From Corbicula japonica (Eukaryota; Mollusca; Bivalvia; Venerida; Cyrenidae), in contig JAZAYU010000008.1 of assembly GCA_038501625.1 (NCBI GenBank), positions 4,774,938 through 4,838,937 of the forward strand: a stretch of DNA of 64,000 nt, given 5' to 3'. Shown in pieces: positions 58,401 through 64,000 of the stretch. Under the pieces are notes generated by a model, which made no database searches, was not told the DNA's origin, and saw only the letters and a program-made list of their open reading frames with translations. Position 1 is the stretch's first letter, and every line of letters starts with the position of its first letter. A program made the position numbers and the translations under genes.

Positions 58401-61193
58401 TTATTTAAATAATTCCAATTTCAAGATTGATAGAACTTACATCTCTTCTCAGAACAATAATTTAGCCCTTTACACTGTATACATGCATTTTAATGCATAA
58501 ATGACCAGTCTAGATTCAGTTGAGCTGCCACATCCGTACCATTTGATAGGAATCTATAGTACACTGTTCACTTTTTGGTCAAAAAAACATCTTATGAATC
58601 ACAAAGCCAATGGTGTAGATCCTGATCTGATGGCACAGATGTGTTGGCTGATCCAGATCTACCCTGTTTCCCCATGGACAACAACTATACCCGATGGAGT
58701 AAAGGGTAAAATGCCTCAAATCCAGAGAAGGATCTGTCAGTTTTAGATAGTGATTATATTTTTATCAACTAAAATTTAGGGAGAAGATTCACCCATACCA
58801 CCTCTGCCTTATGAAGGAGAACATCTAATGGAGTTTGAACACAACGAATGCAAGTACTGCTCAGTTACCGCAGTAACCAAGGAGACATGGCAAGGTAAAA
58901 ACTACACTGTGTATTTTGAAAAATAAAGTATAAAACAGTACAGAATTGTGTAATGAATGTTCTAAAAAAGACTGGATAATTGAAACCCATATACATATAT
59001 TTTAATAGCATGTAGGAAAACTTTACTAAACCCTTTGCTCCATATACTCGTATATGCATTTGATCACAGTGTAGATCCAGATCAGCCAGCACATCCATGG
59101 AATTTTATCAGGATCTGCACTGTCTCGTTATTTGGTCAGCAATAACCTAAAAAATCAAAAAGTGAACAGTGCAGATCCTGATCAGACGGCATGGATGTGC
59201 CAGTTGATCTGGTTATTCACTGTTCACCCATGCCATAAAAGCATATATATGGAAGAAAAGGCTATTAAAATTAAAAGCCACTTGAAACAGGTTGGTTAGT
59301 ATTCCATTTTAATGACTCTAGTAGTGACTCCATTTGCTTGGTCACAGTAACACCATTTTCAACCAGAACTTTGTTATCATTACACATATTCAAAATTTAT
59401 ACACTTACTATACCATAGAACTCACAAAAAGTAAAAATCTCAATGAATAGATTTAGCCAGTGTTATATATAAGCGTCACATCATTGCTTGTAAATAGCAG
59501 GTATTTATGGGAATGAGGTCAGTAGGTAGAAAGTACTATTGGTACATGCAGCATGACAAAATTAATCGTAATATTTTCCCTTGTCTTGCACTTTGCCACA
59601 ATAAATTTCTTCTTGAGACTTTTTGACTAACGTTAAAACAACCCAAAGTTTTTCATACCCTGATGAATTATTTCCTGTACTATGTGAATCGGCAAAATTG
59701 ATTGGATATTCCTTATAACACTGACCAATGAAATTAACTGTAACATTTAGTTTTGAGACGGTGTAACTGGTGTTATGTAAAATTGTCCTGGCAGTACATC
59801 CCCAAATCTTGTGGCATCAACTCCTCCTAAACTATAAGGCTGATTTCTTTCAAACTTGCACAGATGATCAAGCAGGGTGTGCAGATGATCGTCAAGACAA
59901 ATTTTTTTCCTATGGCCATTTTTACCAGAGTTATGGCCCTTTGCTAATTAATTTCTGTGGCATCAACTCCTTATTAACTATCTGAGGGATTTCTTTCAAA
60001 TTTGCACACATGATCAAGCTGGATATGTAGATGATCGCAAAGAAAAGAGTTTTTCCTGCAGCCATTTTACCAGAGTTATGGCCCTTTGTTAATTTCACCT
60101 ACAAAATTTTGTGGCATCAACTCCACATTTTCTATTTGGCTGATTTCTTTCAAACTTGCACAGATGATTAGACATGATGTGTAGTTTGTTGTAAAGGACA
60201 TTGTCTTGCAACCATTTTCACCAGAGTTATGGCCCTTTGTTTATGTTAGTCATTAAATTCTGTGGCACTTACTCCCCATTTGCTAATCATTATCACCACA
60301 TGTTGTTAATACCTGGTACACAATTTTGTTACAAATGTTGTTGCAGCAGTGGGGGCATCAGTGTCCTGAGGACACAGTCTAGTTAAAAGATGTAAACAAA
60401 CATGGTAATAACACAATTTTAATCTATAAATGTGCTGCAGAATGGATTATTTACCTATCAAAACCGTCTTTTTCGTGCACTTTTGACTATCTCATGGGGG
60501 AAGACTGGTTTTGTAGGGGAATTGTTTTATTATGAAAAGGAGGAAAGCTTACCTGTTTTGCTTGGGGATAATTCCATATTTTGATGTAAGGAAAATAACC
60601 TGAACACTATGCTCAGTTTTGCATGTGTATGTTTTTCAGCTCATATCGGCTCCAAGAAGCATCGTAACAATGTGAAGCGATACAAGAAACAGATGCTACA
60701 GCTGACCAACACACTGGACACTTATGTACAGCAGAATCAAAGGTATCACTCATTGAAACATACAGGACTGTTACTGACACTGACATATCATTATCATTTG
60801 TCCAGGATAATTTATCTATGGATAAGGTGTATTTCATGTGTAGAACCAATACTCAATGTTAGCCTATCAGGCCCAATGATCATACATTTTTCATGCTGAA
60901 CTTGTAAAATTGATGGCATCATTTCCTCTCATTATATAAAATAAAACATTTTAAACTGAAAATATTACATATTTGATCGAAATAACAACTTATTTATTAT
61001 TTACGATGGCTTTTAATGTTCTACACGTTTTAAGTTTTAGCACAGATTTGAGTTGAACACTAAAAACATTTTATAATCATGAGGCAAGATTCTTTAGATC
61101 TATTAAAATCTGGTCTCCACTCTTAGTTTTATAATCATCAGTAATAACCGAATTATTTATTCCAATTTCAGAGAAGCAGAAGTAAAAAGCTGA
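37372..61193 (+). CDS. TRIT1: tRNA dimethylallyltransferase (tRNA isopentenyltransferase), 14 coding exons
   Basis: Transfers the dimethylallyl group of DMAPP to A37 of UNN-reading tRNAs (i6A37), in cytosol and usually mitochondria. Exons: 37372-37497, 38449-38589, 39000-39098, 48599-48659, 51116-51164, 52279-52464, 53245-53387, 54555-54666, 55343-55461, 57427-57504, 57838-57950, 58780-58894, 60640-60742 and 61172-61193. All boundaries are AG/GT and every phase matches, giving 1,467 bases and 488 residues (human about 467). Seen: P-loop GSTGTGKT (14-21), SADSMQ with the likely catalytic D39, [11 protein letters not shown] (43-53), [14 protein letters not shown] with T106, the HPNDKRK tRNA-contact segment near 213-219, [40 protein letters not shown], and a matrin-type zinc finger C433-x2-C436-x12-H449-x5-H455. 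The linker encoded by exons 4-5 is poorly conserved and is the least certain part. Confidence 0.95.
37661..37745 (+). repeat. tRNA-like SINE fragment in TRIT1 intron 1
   Basis: 'gcagtggccgagtggttagg' is a good Ser/Leu-tRNA type A box. The B box is degraded (ttccaagctctgaccc). Confidence 0.5.
37746..38448. other. TRIT1 intron 1, remainder
   Basis: No repeat family or regulatory site recognised. Confidence 0.5.
38449..38589 (+). CDS. TRIT1: TRIT1 exon 2 (residues 43-89)
   Basis: Starts after tgtttcag with [11 protein letters not shown], continues [12 protein letters not shown] and [12 protein letters not shown]. The donor ATA|GTATCC is weak, but joining there to exon 3 reproduces the family spacing before [11 protein letters not shown] exactly. 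Confidence 0.9.
38713..38963. mobile_element. Nested-palindrome MITE, TRIT1 intron 2
   Basis: tttaaccctttactccatat to tttggaggaaatggctaa, B-arm first. It makes up most of this short intron and stops about 37 bp before exon 3. Confidence 0.88.
39000..39098 (+). CDS. TRIT1: TRIT1 exon 3 (residues 90-122)
   Basis: [20 protein letters not shown], then [13 protein letters not shown]. Carries the GGT motif with the catalytic Thr. The acceptor ataaatcag lies only about 37 bp after the end of a MITE. Donor GAG|GTAGGT, phase 0. Confidence 0.93.
39111..39200. mobile_element. hAT-like MITE fragment, TRIT1 intron 3
   Basis: 'tctcaagcatctgattggct' core with 'aatggagac' on both sides. It begins about 12 bp after the exon 3 donor. 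Confidence 0.65.
39532..39776. mobile_element. Nested-palindrome MITE, full length, decayed
   Basis: ttaaaccctttactccatgt to cacatggagttataggttaa. All quarters recognisable. Confidence 0.85.
39864..39935 (+). repeat. Weak tRNA-like SINE remnant
   Basis: B-box-like 'gtaagtttgaacccacc' with only a vague A box upstream. Confidence 0.3.
40133..40210. mobile_element. hAT-like MITE fragment
   Basis: Near-identical to the copy at 39.1 kb: 'tctcaagcatctgactggct' between 'atggagaca' and 'ggagacttgtctcc'. Confidence 0.65.
40211..41039. other. TRIT1 intron 3 segment, nothing recognised
   Basis: AT-rich intronic sequence. Confidence 0.45.
41040..41232. mobile_element. Nested-palindrome MITE, B half mostly deleted
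   Basis: A half good (caaacagtgtagatccagat; ctgatcaggatctacactgt). The B half is reduced to gtgaccagtgcactggttgt. Confidence 0.85.
41240..41476. mobile_element. Nested-palindrome MITE, intact, B-arm first
   Basis: TTAA at 41240 and 41473, ends TCCTTTCCTCC and GGAGGAAAGGG, all four quarters. Confidence 0.92.
41593..41697. mobile_element. Nested-palindrome MITE, left half only
   Basis: caaccatttactccatagat, gtgtagatccagatcagaca, then a short second quarter. Confidence 0.75.
41927..42037. mobile_element. hAT-like MITE, near full length
   Basis: Left tttcccaagattataaaact, right gttttatgatcttgggccct. Internal 'tctcaagcatctgattgcct'. Confidence 0.75.
42038..42382. other. TRIT1 intron 3 segment, nothing recognised
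   Basis: AT-rich, no repeat family recognised. Confidence 0.45.
42383..42510. mobile_element. Nested-palindrome MITE, 3' truncated
   Basis: ttaacccttcactccatata, cagatcagcaagcacatctg, catctgatcaggatctgcac, then the match is lost. Confidence 0.78.
42744..42826. repeat. Tandem repeat, 27 bp x about 3
   Basis: Unit 'gtgttgtgtttatcggatat' plus cccagt; the third copy has an internal deletion. Confidence 0.9.
43132..43347. mobile_element. Nested-palindrome MITE, B-arm first
   Basis: Decayed left terminus (ttatcctttacttcatat), gcaaccagtatagatccaga, and a clean right end ctatggaggaaagggttaa. Confidence 0.85.
43555..43797. mobile_element. Nested-palindrome MITE, nearly intact, B-arm first
   Basis: The left end lost aaccc (reads gatttcctccatatatac). 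First half gcgaccagtgtag/ctgcaccggtcgc, right end complete. Confidence 0.9.
44027..44923. mobile_element. Foldback element with 9 bp target duplication
   Basis: The element (44036-44914, 879 bp) starts ggcatttgctaaaatatgga and ends with the exact complement; the outer 40 bp are identical. Further in, the arms are runs of 'ggagt' motifs (left) and 'actcc' motifs (right). It is flanked by acctatttc at 44027-44035 and 44915-44923. A 9 bp duplication fits Mutator-like elements. The centre has no ORF. Confidence 0.88.
44924..45410. other. TRIT1 intron 3 segment, nothing recognised
   Basis: No family recognised. Confidence 0.45.
45411..45606. mobile_element. Nested-palindrome MITE, decayed
   Basis: tttactccatgtgagaacag, four shortened quarters, right end lost after gataacagccataatattcc. 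Confidence 0.78.
45706..45945. mobile_element. Nested-palindrome MITE, full length
   Basis: ttaaaccctttcatccatac to ctgtggagtaactaaagggt. B-arm first, fourth quarter shortened. Confidence 0.85.
46308..46550. mobile_element. Nested-palindrome MITE, intact
   Basis: CCCTTTCCTGCGTAG to TTTATGGAGGAAAGGG, A-arm first. TTAA on the right; the left flank reads atga. Confidence 0.9.
46551..47040. other. TRIT1 intron 3 segment, nothing recognised
   Basis: AT-rich. Confidence 0.45.
47041..47390. mobile_element. Nested-palindrome MITE split by a ~105 bp insertion
   Basis: B-arm-first copy up to 'cctacacaatgaagg' (47254). Then an unrelated AT-rich block, then the expected right end resumes as aaggtgtatctatggagtgg and atggtttaa. 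Confidence 0.8.
47392..47562. repeat. 171 bp palindrome (hairpin element)
   Basis: The outer ~60 bp of each arm (ataggaataaccatgccgta ... attttaatggtc) are exact complements. The inner part pairs imperfectly around gaaggcgcagcctgag. Confidence 0.92.
47563..47915. repeat. Repeat-like sequence next to the palindrome
   Basis: Contains 'cgacgtttcggccataatgc' then cttcttcagg, and 'acggtcgcaaattttcgcca', which echoes the palindrome arm (gcgac, ggtcgcaaat). Probably one compound mobile element. Confidence 0.45.
47765..47794 (-). ncRNA. Hammerhead-ribozyme-like core (speculative)
   Basis: The minus strand reads cCTGAAGA, a GGC...GCC stem, then GAAAC. This fits the hammerhead core CUGANGA-stem II-GAAA, with one extra A before the stem. 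A stem III is hard to draw. Hammerheads are known in Penelope-like elements and bivalve retrozymes. Confidence 0.2.
48308..48513. mobile_element. Nested-palindrome MITE, decayed
   Basis: ttaaaccctttactccttat to the quarter gatctggatctacactgttt. Ends 85 bp before TRIT1 exon 4. Confidence 0.82.
48599..48659 (+). CDS. TRIT1: TRIT1 exon 4 (residues 123-143, linker)
   Basis: 61 bases after gtgtttacag, encoding [20 protein letters not shown] and the first base of the next codon. It has no strong motif. It was chosen because its acceptor, donor (CAAG|GTATTT) and phases link exon 3 to exon 5 without breaking the frame. It follows a 9.5 kb intron. Confidence 0.65.
48680..48852. mobile_element. Nested-palindrome MITE, 3' truncated
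   Basis: taccctgtactccattgaat, then gccgtttgatcagaatctgc and acagtttaggtccggatcag. Starts 20 bp after the exon 4 donor. Confidence 0.75.
48972..50241 (+). mobile_element. Helentron-like HINE with central tandem repeats
   Basis: The 5' hairpin CCCACAAAGTGGG is followed by a (GTCC/GTAC)n run, then about seven repeats of 155-170 bp, each with 'cttgtggc', 'caactcctcctaaact', 'aaacttgcacagatgat' and 'gagttatggccctttgtt'. It ends gtgggggcatca, the hairpin GTGTCCTGAGGACAC (50220-50234), agt and CTAG, followed by TT. A 3' hairpin before CTAG and central satellites are hallmarks of Helitron/Helentron-derived elements such as pearl and DINE-1. Confidence 0.75.
50324..50513. repeat. Tandem repeat, 60 bp x 3
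   Basis: Units begin ttcccgc, ttcccgcc and ttcctgtc and contain 'tttggagtaatactaaagtg'. A partial fourth unit follows. Confidence 0.9.
50566..50614. mobile_element. Possible nested-palindrome MITE scrap
   Basis: Only 'gatgcaccagcagaactgga' and tctacacgg resemble the fourth quarter. Confidence 0.35.
51116..51164 (+). CDS. TRIT1: TRIT1 exon 5 (residues 143-159, acidic linker)
   Basis: 49-base microexon after ctgttgcag with a strong donor GTATGT, encoding [16 protein letters not shown]. It turns the phase-1 end of exon 4 into the phase-2 start that exon 6 needs, which is the main argument for it. A half-size MITE begins about 16 bp after the donor. Confidence 0.65.
51181..51337. mobile_element. 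Half-size nested-palindrome MITE beside TRIT1 exon 5
   Basis: ttcaccctttcatccaaata, gggcgaacagtgtagataca (with a 12 bp internal duplication), then gctgatctggaaatacagtg, ending aaaaagggttaa. One first and one fourth quarter remain. Confidence 0.82.
51393..51660 (+). mobile_element. Hairpin-headed repeat element fragment
   Basis: Head hairpin gtcaccatttctgagaaaag then gtgatac, a GTCC run (51468-51475), then a single unit with 'aggagttatgcccctttttg'. Same layout as the HINE-like elements but a different sequence. Confidence 0.6.
51832..51878. mobile_element. Isolated terminus of the 14.6-17.7 kb element family
   Basis: ttaaccgtaactggttcata then actggaactggttgacaaac and tgta matches, in reverse complement, the first 47 bases of the element at 14605. 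The rest of the copy is not recognisable. Confidence 0.75.
51914..52110. mobile_element. Nested-palindrome MITE, first quarter lost
   Basis: ttaacccttttctattttac, gccatctgattaggatctac, a shortened B half, right terminus decayed. Confidence 0.8.
52279..52464 (+). CDS. TRIT1: TRIT1 exon 6 (residues 159-220)
   Basis: Serine/acid-rich start, then [20 protein letters not shown] and KRKIIR, the segment that in this family follows the catalytic core (HP-D-KRK). The acceptor ttttttag at 52278 is preferred; an alternative AG three bases later would drop one residue. Confidence 0.88.
52658..52857. repeat. Exact 100 bp tandem duplication, TRIT1 intron 6
   Basis: Two units beginning tgtcgatgtgagaaatatgc with no difference that I can see. 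Confidence 0.95.
53000..53213. mobile_element. Nested-palindrome MITE before TRIT1 exon 7
   Basis: tttaaccgtttcctttatat to ctatggagtaaaaggttaa. The right end is 31 bp from the exon 7 acceptor. Confidence 0.85.
53245..53387 (+). CDS. TRIT1: TRIT1 exon 7 (residues 221-268)
   Basis: [20 protein letters not shown], then a Gly/Pro-rich loop and [12 protein letters not shown]. The donor GAAG|GTACAT is immediately followed by a 22 bp minisatellite array. Confidence 0.92.
53391..53897. repeat. 22 bp minisatellite, about 23 units, TRIT1 intron 7
   Basis: Unit 'tagatattgtttactttggctg', written here as tagatattgtttacttt plus ggctg, with variants gtctg and cgctg. The array starts two bases after the splice donor of exon 7. 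Confidence 0.95.
54117..54207. mobile_element. Minimal nested-palindrome MITE (about 88 bp)
   Basis: ttaaccttctcctccataga, one fourth quarter (ggctgatctgaatctgcact), and a clean right end tatggaggaaagggttaa. Confidence 0.88.
54555..54666 (+). CDS. TRIT1: TRIT1 exon 8 (residues 269-305)
   Basis: [20 protein letters not shown], then [17 protein letters not shown]. Contains the family LD-R-D-RVD-M motif. Acceptor gattgcag, donor AG|GTAATG. Confidence 0.94.
55258..55326. mobile_element. hAT-like MITE fragment
   Basis: Terminal regions 'ctgaagattgtaaaactgag' and 'ctcagttatataatcttggg' face each other; the inside is deleted. It ends 16 bp before TRIT1 exon 9. Confidence 0.65.
55343..55461 (+). 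CDS. TRIT1: TRIT1 exon 9 (residues 306-345)
   Basis: [20 protein letters not shown], then [30 protein letters not shown] is a signature of the family. Acceptor tccttcag, donor AAAG|GTAACT. Confidence 0.94.
55527..55600. mobile_element. Nested-palindrome MITE left-end fragment
   Basis: ttcaccctttagtccataga then tatacctttatcatat; no quarter follows. Confidence 0.55.
56004..56157. repeat. 154 bp imperfect palindrome
   Basis: aagtatcttgcatgaggcat ... gtgaactgtttt pairs with aaaacagttcac ... ctgcatgatactt around a centre rich in gaactcggcagagcctcg. Confidence 0.85.
56222..57026. mobile_element. ~0.8 kb element with inverted ends 'accrtataagtggtt'
   Basis: Left ataccatataagtggtttct and right (complement) taccgtataagtggttattt, each followed inward by 'ttctgcgg' motifs. 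Internal 61 bp duplication at 56648-56769. No ORF of note. Confidence 0.65.
56648..56769. repeat. 61 bp tandem duplication
   Basis: Two units beginning cattttcctgc(a/g)atttacc, one mismatch. Confidence 0.93.
57427..57504 (+). CDS. TRIT1: TRIT1 exon 10 (residues 346-371)
   Basis: [20 protein letters not shown], then QKRFLR. Carries the basic RYAR-QNKW tRNA-binding segment. The donor A|GTAAGT is perfect. Confidence 0.94.
57838..57950 (+). CDS. TRIT1: TRIT1 exon 11 (residues 372-409)
   Basis: [20 protein letters not shown], then [18 protein letters not shown]. The [12 protein letters not shown] block aligns with human TRIT1. The donor CAG|GTTATT is weak. Confidence 0.92.
58034..58231. mobile_element. 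Nested-palindrome MITE, TRIT1 intron 11
   Basis: tagcccttttctccatatga, a short A half, a good B half (tcagtgtagatctagatcag; gttgatctggatctacact), ends aggaataaagggttaa. Confidence 0.85.
58461..58712. mobile_element. Nested-palindrome MITE, full length, TRIT1 intron 11
   Basis: tttagccctttacactgtat to gatggagtaaagggtaa, four decayed quarters. Ends about 68 bp before exon 12. Confidence 0.85.
58780..58894 (+). CDS. TRIT1: TRIT1 exon 12 (residues 410-447, zinc-finger cysteines)
   Basis: Pro/Glu-rich linker, then [20 protein letters not shown]. Provides C433 and C436 of the U1/matrin-type finger, which is split by the following intron. Confidence 0.92.
59026..59268. mobile_element. Nested-palindrome MITE, full length, TRIT1 intron 12
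   Basis: ctaaaccctttgctccatat to atatggaagaaaaggctatt. Quarters clear. Confidence 0.87.
59269..59796. other. TRIT1 intron 12 segment, nothing recognised
   Basis: AT-rich. Confidence 0.45.
59797..60382 (+). mobile_element. Helentron-like HINE, 5' truncated
   Basis: Starts inside the repeat (ccccaaatcttgtggcatca), has three to four repeat units, and ends with the hairpin GTGTCCTGAGGACAC at 60361-60375, agt, CTAG and TT. Its last 250 bp match the copy at 50.0-50.24 kb closely. Confidence 0.75.
60640..60742 (+). CDS. TRIT1: TRIT1 exon 13 (residues 448-481, zinc-finger histidines)
   Basis: [20 protein letters not shown], then [16 protein letters not shown]449 and H455 complete the finger; a basic and then polar tail follows. 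Acceptor gtttttcag, donor AG|GTATCA. Confidence 0.92.
61080..61138. mobile_element. hAT-like MITE fragment, TRIT1 intron 13
   Basis: 'tctggtctccactcttagtt' and ttataatcat match the family's right arm. Ends 33 bp before exon 14. Confidence 0.55.
61172..61193 (+). CDS. TRIT1: TRIT1 exon 14 (residues 482-488 and stop)
   Basis: After ccaatttcag the frame reads REAEVKS-TGA. I see no AATAAA in the next 600 bases, so the 3' end of the transcript is not placed. Confidence 0.82.
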
Positions 61194-61771
61194 GGAAAAC
61201 TTTTGCATTGGAAGTGATTGATCTCTGCTGTTGTGCCCAAAACTTTGAAAGTGTGACTTTCATAGAGACATCTAGCTGTCTGATGAACAAAGCCACGTGT
61301 TCTATGTCATCGTTGGTACCAGGACTGTTCGGGTCTCATTATGCCTAAGAAGACATGTTGTGCTTATCAGTGGTGTTGCTTATAATTCTGTAGAATGTCA
61401 CAAAAGATTGTTTGACAACCAATAGTTGTATGATGAGCCATTACCATATCAAATAGATTTCTTTGAGATCAAAATGTCATAAACAGGCAGAGTTAAGGTG
61501 AAAATGTATGCAGTATTCATCTGTTAAAATGTGTGATGTAACTAAACTGTCATAAATACATCTAGGAAAACAAATGCTTCAAACTCTGTATGTAGTGAGG
61601 ATATATGTTATTCACAGAGCTTTTATGGAAATGTGATGCTCATTTTACCTTGGACACATGTTACCCAAGGCAAACTTATTTCACATTTGTGCTGGAGTCT
61701 GACAAAATGTTCAAAAAACCAAATATGTTGCTTTTCAATACAGTTTTCATATTATGGGATAACGTTTGTAT
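61194..61771 (+). other. TRIT1: TRIT1 3' UTR and flank
   Basis: Sequence after the stop. No AATAAA is found before the next repeat, so the transcript end is unknown. Confidence 0.4.
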
Positions 61772-61975
61772 GCCCCCACAAAATGGGAGGCATATACTCC
61801 TCCTTAACTATCGGGCGGATTTCTTTGAAACTTGCACTGATGATCAAGCAGGATGTGTAAATGATTGTAAAGAAAGGATTTTTTCCTGCGACCATTTTTA
61901 CCAGAGTTATGGCCCTTTGTTATTACAAATTTTGTAGCAGCAGTGGGGGCATCAGTGTACGAGGATACATTCTAG
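61772..61975 (+). mobile_element. Helentron-like HINE, single-repeat copy
   Basis: Head gcccccacaaaatgggaggc, one repeat unit, tail gcagtgggggcatcag, a decayed hairpin gtgtacgaggatac, and CTAG followed by TT. Confidence 0.72.
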
Positions 61976-62195
61976 TTCTTGATTTATTTTATTCTATTTT
62001 AAGAGGTAATGGTAATGTAAAACAAAGACTTCTGCTTAAGGACCATTTTGTTGGACACTTGCTCATATTATTTTAAGTCAAAGAAGATACATTGTATTGA
62101 TATTCATAAAAAGAAGTTATGTCTGATTAGAAATCTCAACAGAATCTTGTACTGCTGTTTGTTTGTTTTTTTCAGCAACTGAGTTATATTTTTTA

Positions 62196-62433
62196 TTCCC
62201 CTACAAAATGGGAGGCATATAGAGTTGCACTCATCCGTCCATATGTCCTCAAAATCTTGTGGCATCAACTCCTCCTAGACAATCAGGCAAATTTCTTTTA
62301 AACTTGCAGAATGTGTAGATGATCCTAAAGAAAGGATTTTTTCCTGCGACCATTTTTGCCAGAGTTATGACCCTTCGTTATTACAAATCTTGATGCAGCA
62401 GTGGGGGCATCAGTGTCTGAGGACACATTCTAG
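62196..62433 (+). mobile_element. Helentron-like HINE, single-repeat copy
   Basis: Head ttcccctacaaaatgggagg, short GTCC region (catccgtccatatgtcc), one unit, tail hairpin gtgtctgaggacac and CTAG followed by TT. Confidence 0.75.
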
Positions 62434-62465
62434 TTTCCTATTCAAAGCCTATGTCAGAAAATAAC

Positions 62466-62610
62466 AAAAGGGATCTGCACTGGTCACATTTTGATAAGCA
62501 ATAACCTAATGTATCAAAAAGCAAACAGTGTAGATCTTGTTCAGACAGTATGGATGTGGCAGGTAATTTTGATCTACACTGTTTTCGCCCACGCAATAAA
62601 GGTACATTTT
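62466..62610. mobile_element. Nested-palindrome MITE, both termini lost
   Basis: aagggatctgcactggtcac, agcaaacagtgtagatcttg, ttttgatctacactgttttc. Confidence 0.75.
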
Positions 62611-63018
62611 GTTGTCTTCTGGGAAGTCGACATTCTTCTGCGATAATTAACAGGCATTTAATGCGATTGTCGAAAGAGGCTGAAACCTTCTTCACTGGTC
62701 ACATACTTTTCATCCAGTACATGACTGAAATTGCTTATTTAAAATTTCCCCACCTTTCATTTAAAATAAGAACAACCGTTTTAGTGTCCTATAATATAAA
62801 AGTTATCAATAGTTTATTTTTACATTTAGAAACACAGCCCTCTGCTTTTAAATAAATGTTGTATAGTAGGACAGTTCCGGTCACCAATAAATGCTTTTTT
62901 ATCTTCGATAATTATAGGATTTTAATGTTGATCAAATTTAAGACTTACTTACATTTTCATACAATTCAGTCAGCCTATCAAAACTGAAAATTCAATCTGG
63001 TCAGCTTCTTTCTTTAAT
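62611..63018. other. No recognisable feature
   Basis: AT-rich. Confidence 0.45.
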
Positions 63019-64000
63019 TATGCTCCCCGAAGAAATTAGGGGGAGCATATGGTCGCCGGGTTGTTTGTCCGTCCGTCAGTTGTCCCGCATTAGTTCATTA
63101 ACACTCAGCGGTCACATTTTTGCCTCGATTGTTTTGAAACTTGGTCAGGATGTTTGTCCCAATGATTTCTTGGACAACTTCGAATATGGGTCATCTTGGT
63201 CCAAAAACTAGGTCACTGTTACTAAAAATTGAATTTTCTTGTTAACACTCTTGCGGTCACATTTTTGAAGGTCACAGGGGCCTGAAGAGTGAAAACCGTT
63301 TCCGCTCAATAACTGGAGTACCTTTTGGCCCACAGCCTTCAAAATTCATAGGGTGATAGCCCTTTTTGATTAGAAGAACCCTATTGATTTTGGGGTCAGT
63401 AGGTCAAAGGTCAAGGTCACAGGGGCCTGAAGAGTGAAAACCGTTTCCACTCAATAATAGGAGTTCTATTTTACCCAGACCATTCAAACTTCATACGATG
63501 GATGTCCTTATTGAGTAGAGGACTCCTATCGATTTCGGGGTCAGTAGGTCAAAGGTCAAGGTCACAAGGGGCCCCTGAAGAGTAAAAACCGTATCCAGTC
63601 AATTACTGGAGTACCGCTTGACCCAGAGCATTCAAACTAAATAAGGTAATAGCCCTTATTGAGTAGAAGAACCCTATTTATTATGGGATCAGTAGGTCAA
63701 AGGTCAAGGTCACAGGGGTCTGGGTGCGGGGGGGGGGGGGGGGGGGAAGGGGGGCGGGGGGCAGCGCAGGGTGGAGAAATGTGTTTTTGTTTCTCCGATT
63801 CTCATCAAACTTGGTCAGGATGTCTCTCCCAGTAATTTCTCGGACGAGTTCGAATATGGGTCATCTGGGTCCAAAAACTAGGTCACTGTTACTAAAAATA
63901 GAATTGTCTTGGCTGTAAAATTGTTATTTCTCATTGGATTTCAAAATAACTTGGCACAAATGTTCAACATGACAAGGCAGTGTGTGGAGTACAATACTCA
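63019..64000 (+). mobile_element. Hairpin-headed tandem-repeat element, cut by the window end
   Basis: Head hairpin tatgctccccgaagaaatta then gggggagcata, (GTCC) run at 63068-63079, then units with 'aaacttggtcaggatgt' and 'aactaggtcactgttact'. Then three ~147 bp units with 'tcagtaggtcaaaggtcaag' and 'gtcacaggggcctgaagagt'. A poly-G tract lies at 63729-63746. The 3' end is outside the window. Confidence 0.75.
63729..63746. repeat. Poly-G tract
   Basis: About 17 consecutive G, followed by a G-rich stretch to about 63774. Confidence 0.9.

Noticed and set aside
12416..62610. CRISPR-like regularity of the GATC-rich repeats
   Set aside because: The repeats are dispersed inverted MITEs with TTAA flanks in a eukaryotic genome, not direct repeats with spacers.

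Overview
The window is AT-rich animal nuclear DNA holding two intron-containing protein genes on the + strand in a dense field of short transposon remnants. The repeat types (hairpin-headed elements with GTCC runs and arrays of repeats ending in 'gagttatggccctt', plus tRNA-derived SINEs) look like those of bivalve molluscs. That placement rests on recall and the look of the repeats, not on a search.

Region by region: 1-30.3 kb has no gene I can support. It carries dozens of MITE copies, SINE fragments, a 3.1 kb element with TA-flanked CAGT termini (14.6-17.7 kb) that contains nested tandem-repeat elements and a scrap of Ty3/Gypsy-type reverse transcriptase, and a 1.5 kb element with perfect 16-18 bp termini (25.35-26.83 kb). 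From 30.3 to 33.9 kb lies a Myc proto-oncogene homologue: a probable non-coding first exon, two coding exons joining in phase into 419 residues, and a polyadenylation signal. This part has very few repeats. From 37.37 to 61.19 kb lies TRIT1, tRNA dimethylallyltransferase. I could assemble 14 coding exons that all join in phase (1,467 coding bases, 488 residues), from the ATP/DMAPP-site P-loop to the C-terminal matrin-type zinc finger. After 61.2 kb come repeats, including a tandem-repeat element cut by the window end.

The genes act in unrelated processes: Myc is a bHLH-zipper transcription factor that works with Max at E-boxes, and TRIT1 makes i6A37 in tRNAs. Their arrangement is still notable. 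Myc then TRIT1, same strand, about 3.5 kb apart, matches the MYCL-TRIT1 order I recall from vertebrates.

The main repeat is a roughly 235 bp MITE, present in about 45 full or partial copies. It has TTAA flanks, termini starting CCCTTTCCTCCAT, and four copies of a 33 bp motif in alternating orientation, making a palindrome of palindromes. Other families: a hAT-like MITE (CAGGGCCCAAGAT ends), Helentron-like HINE elements (3' hairpin followed by CTAG-TT), a foldback element with a 9 bp target duplication, several large hairpins, and minisatellites, one of which abuts a TRIT1 splice donor.
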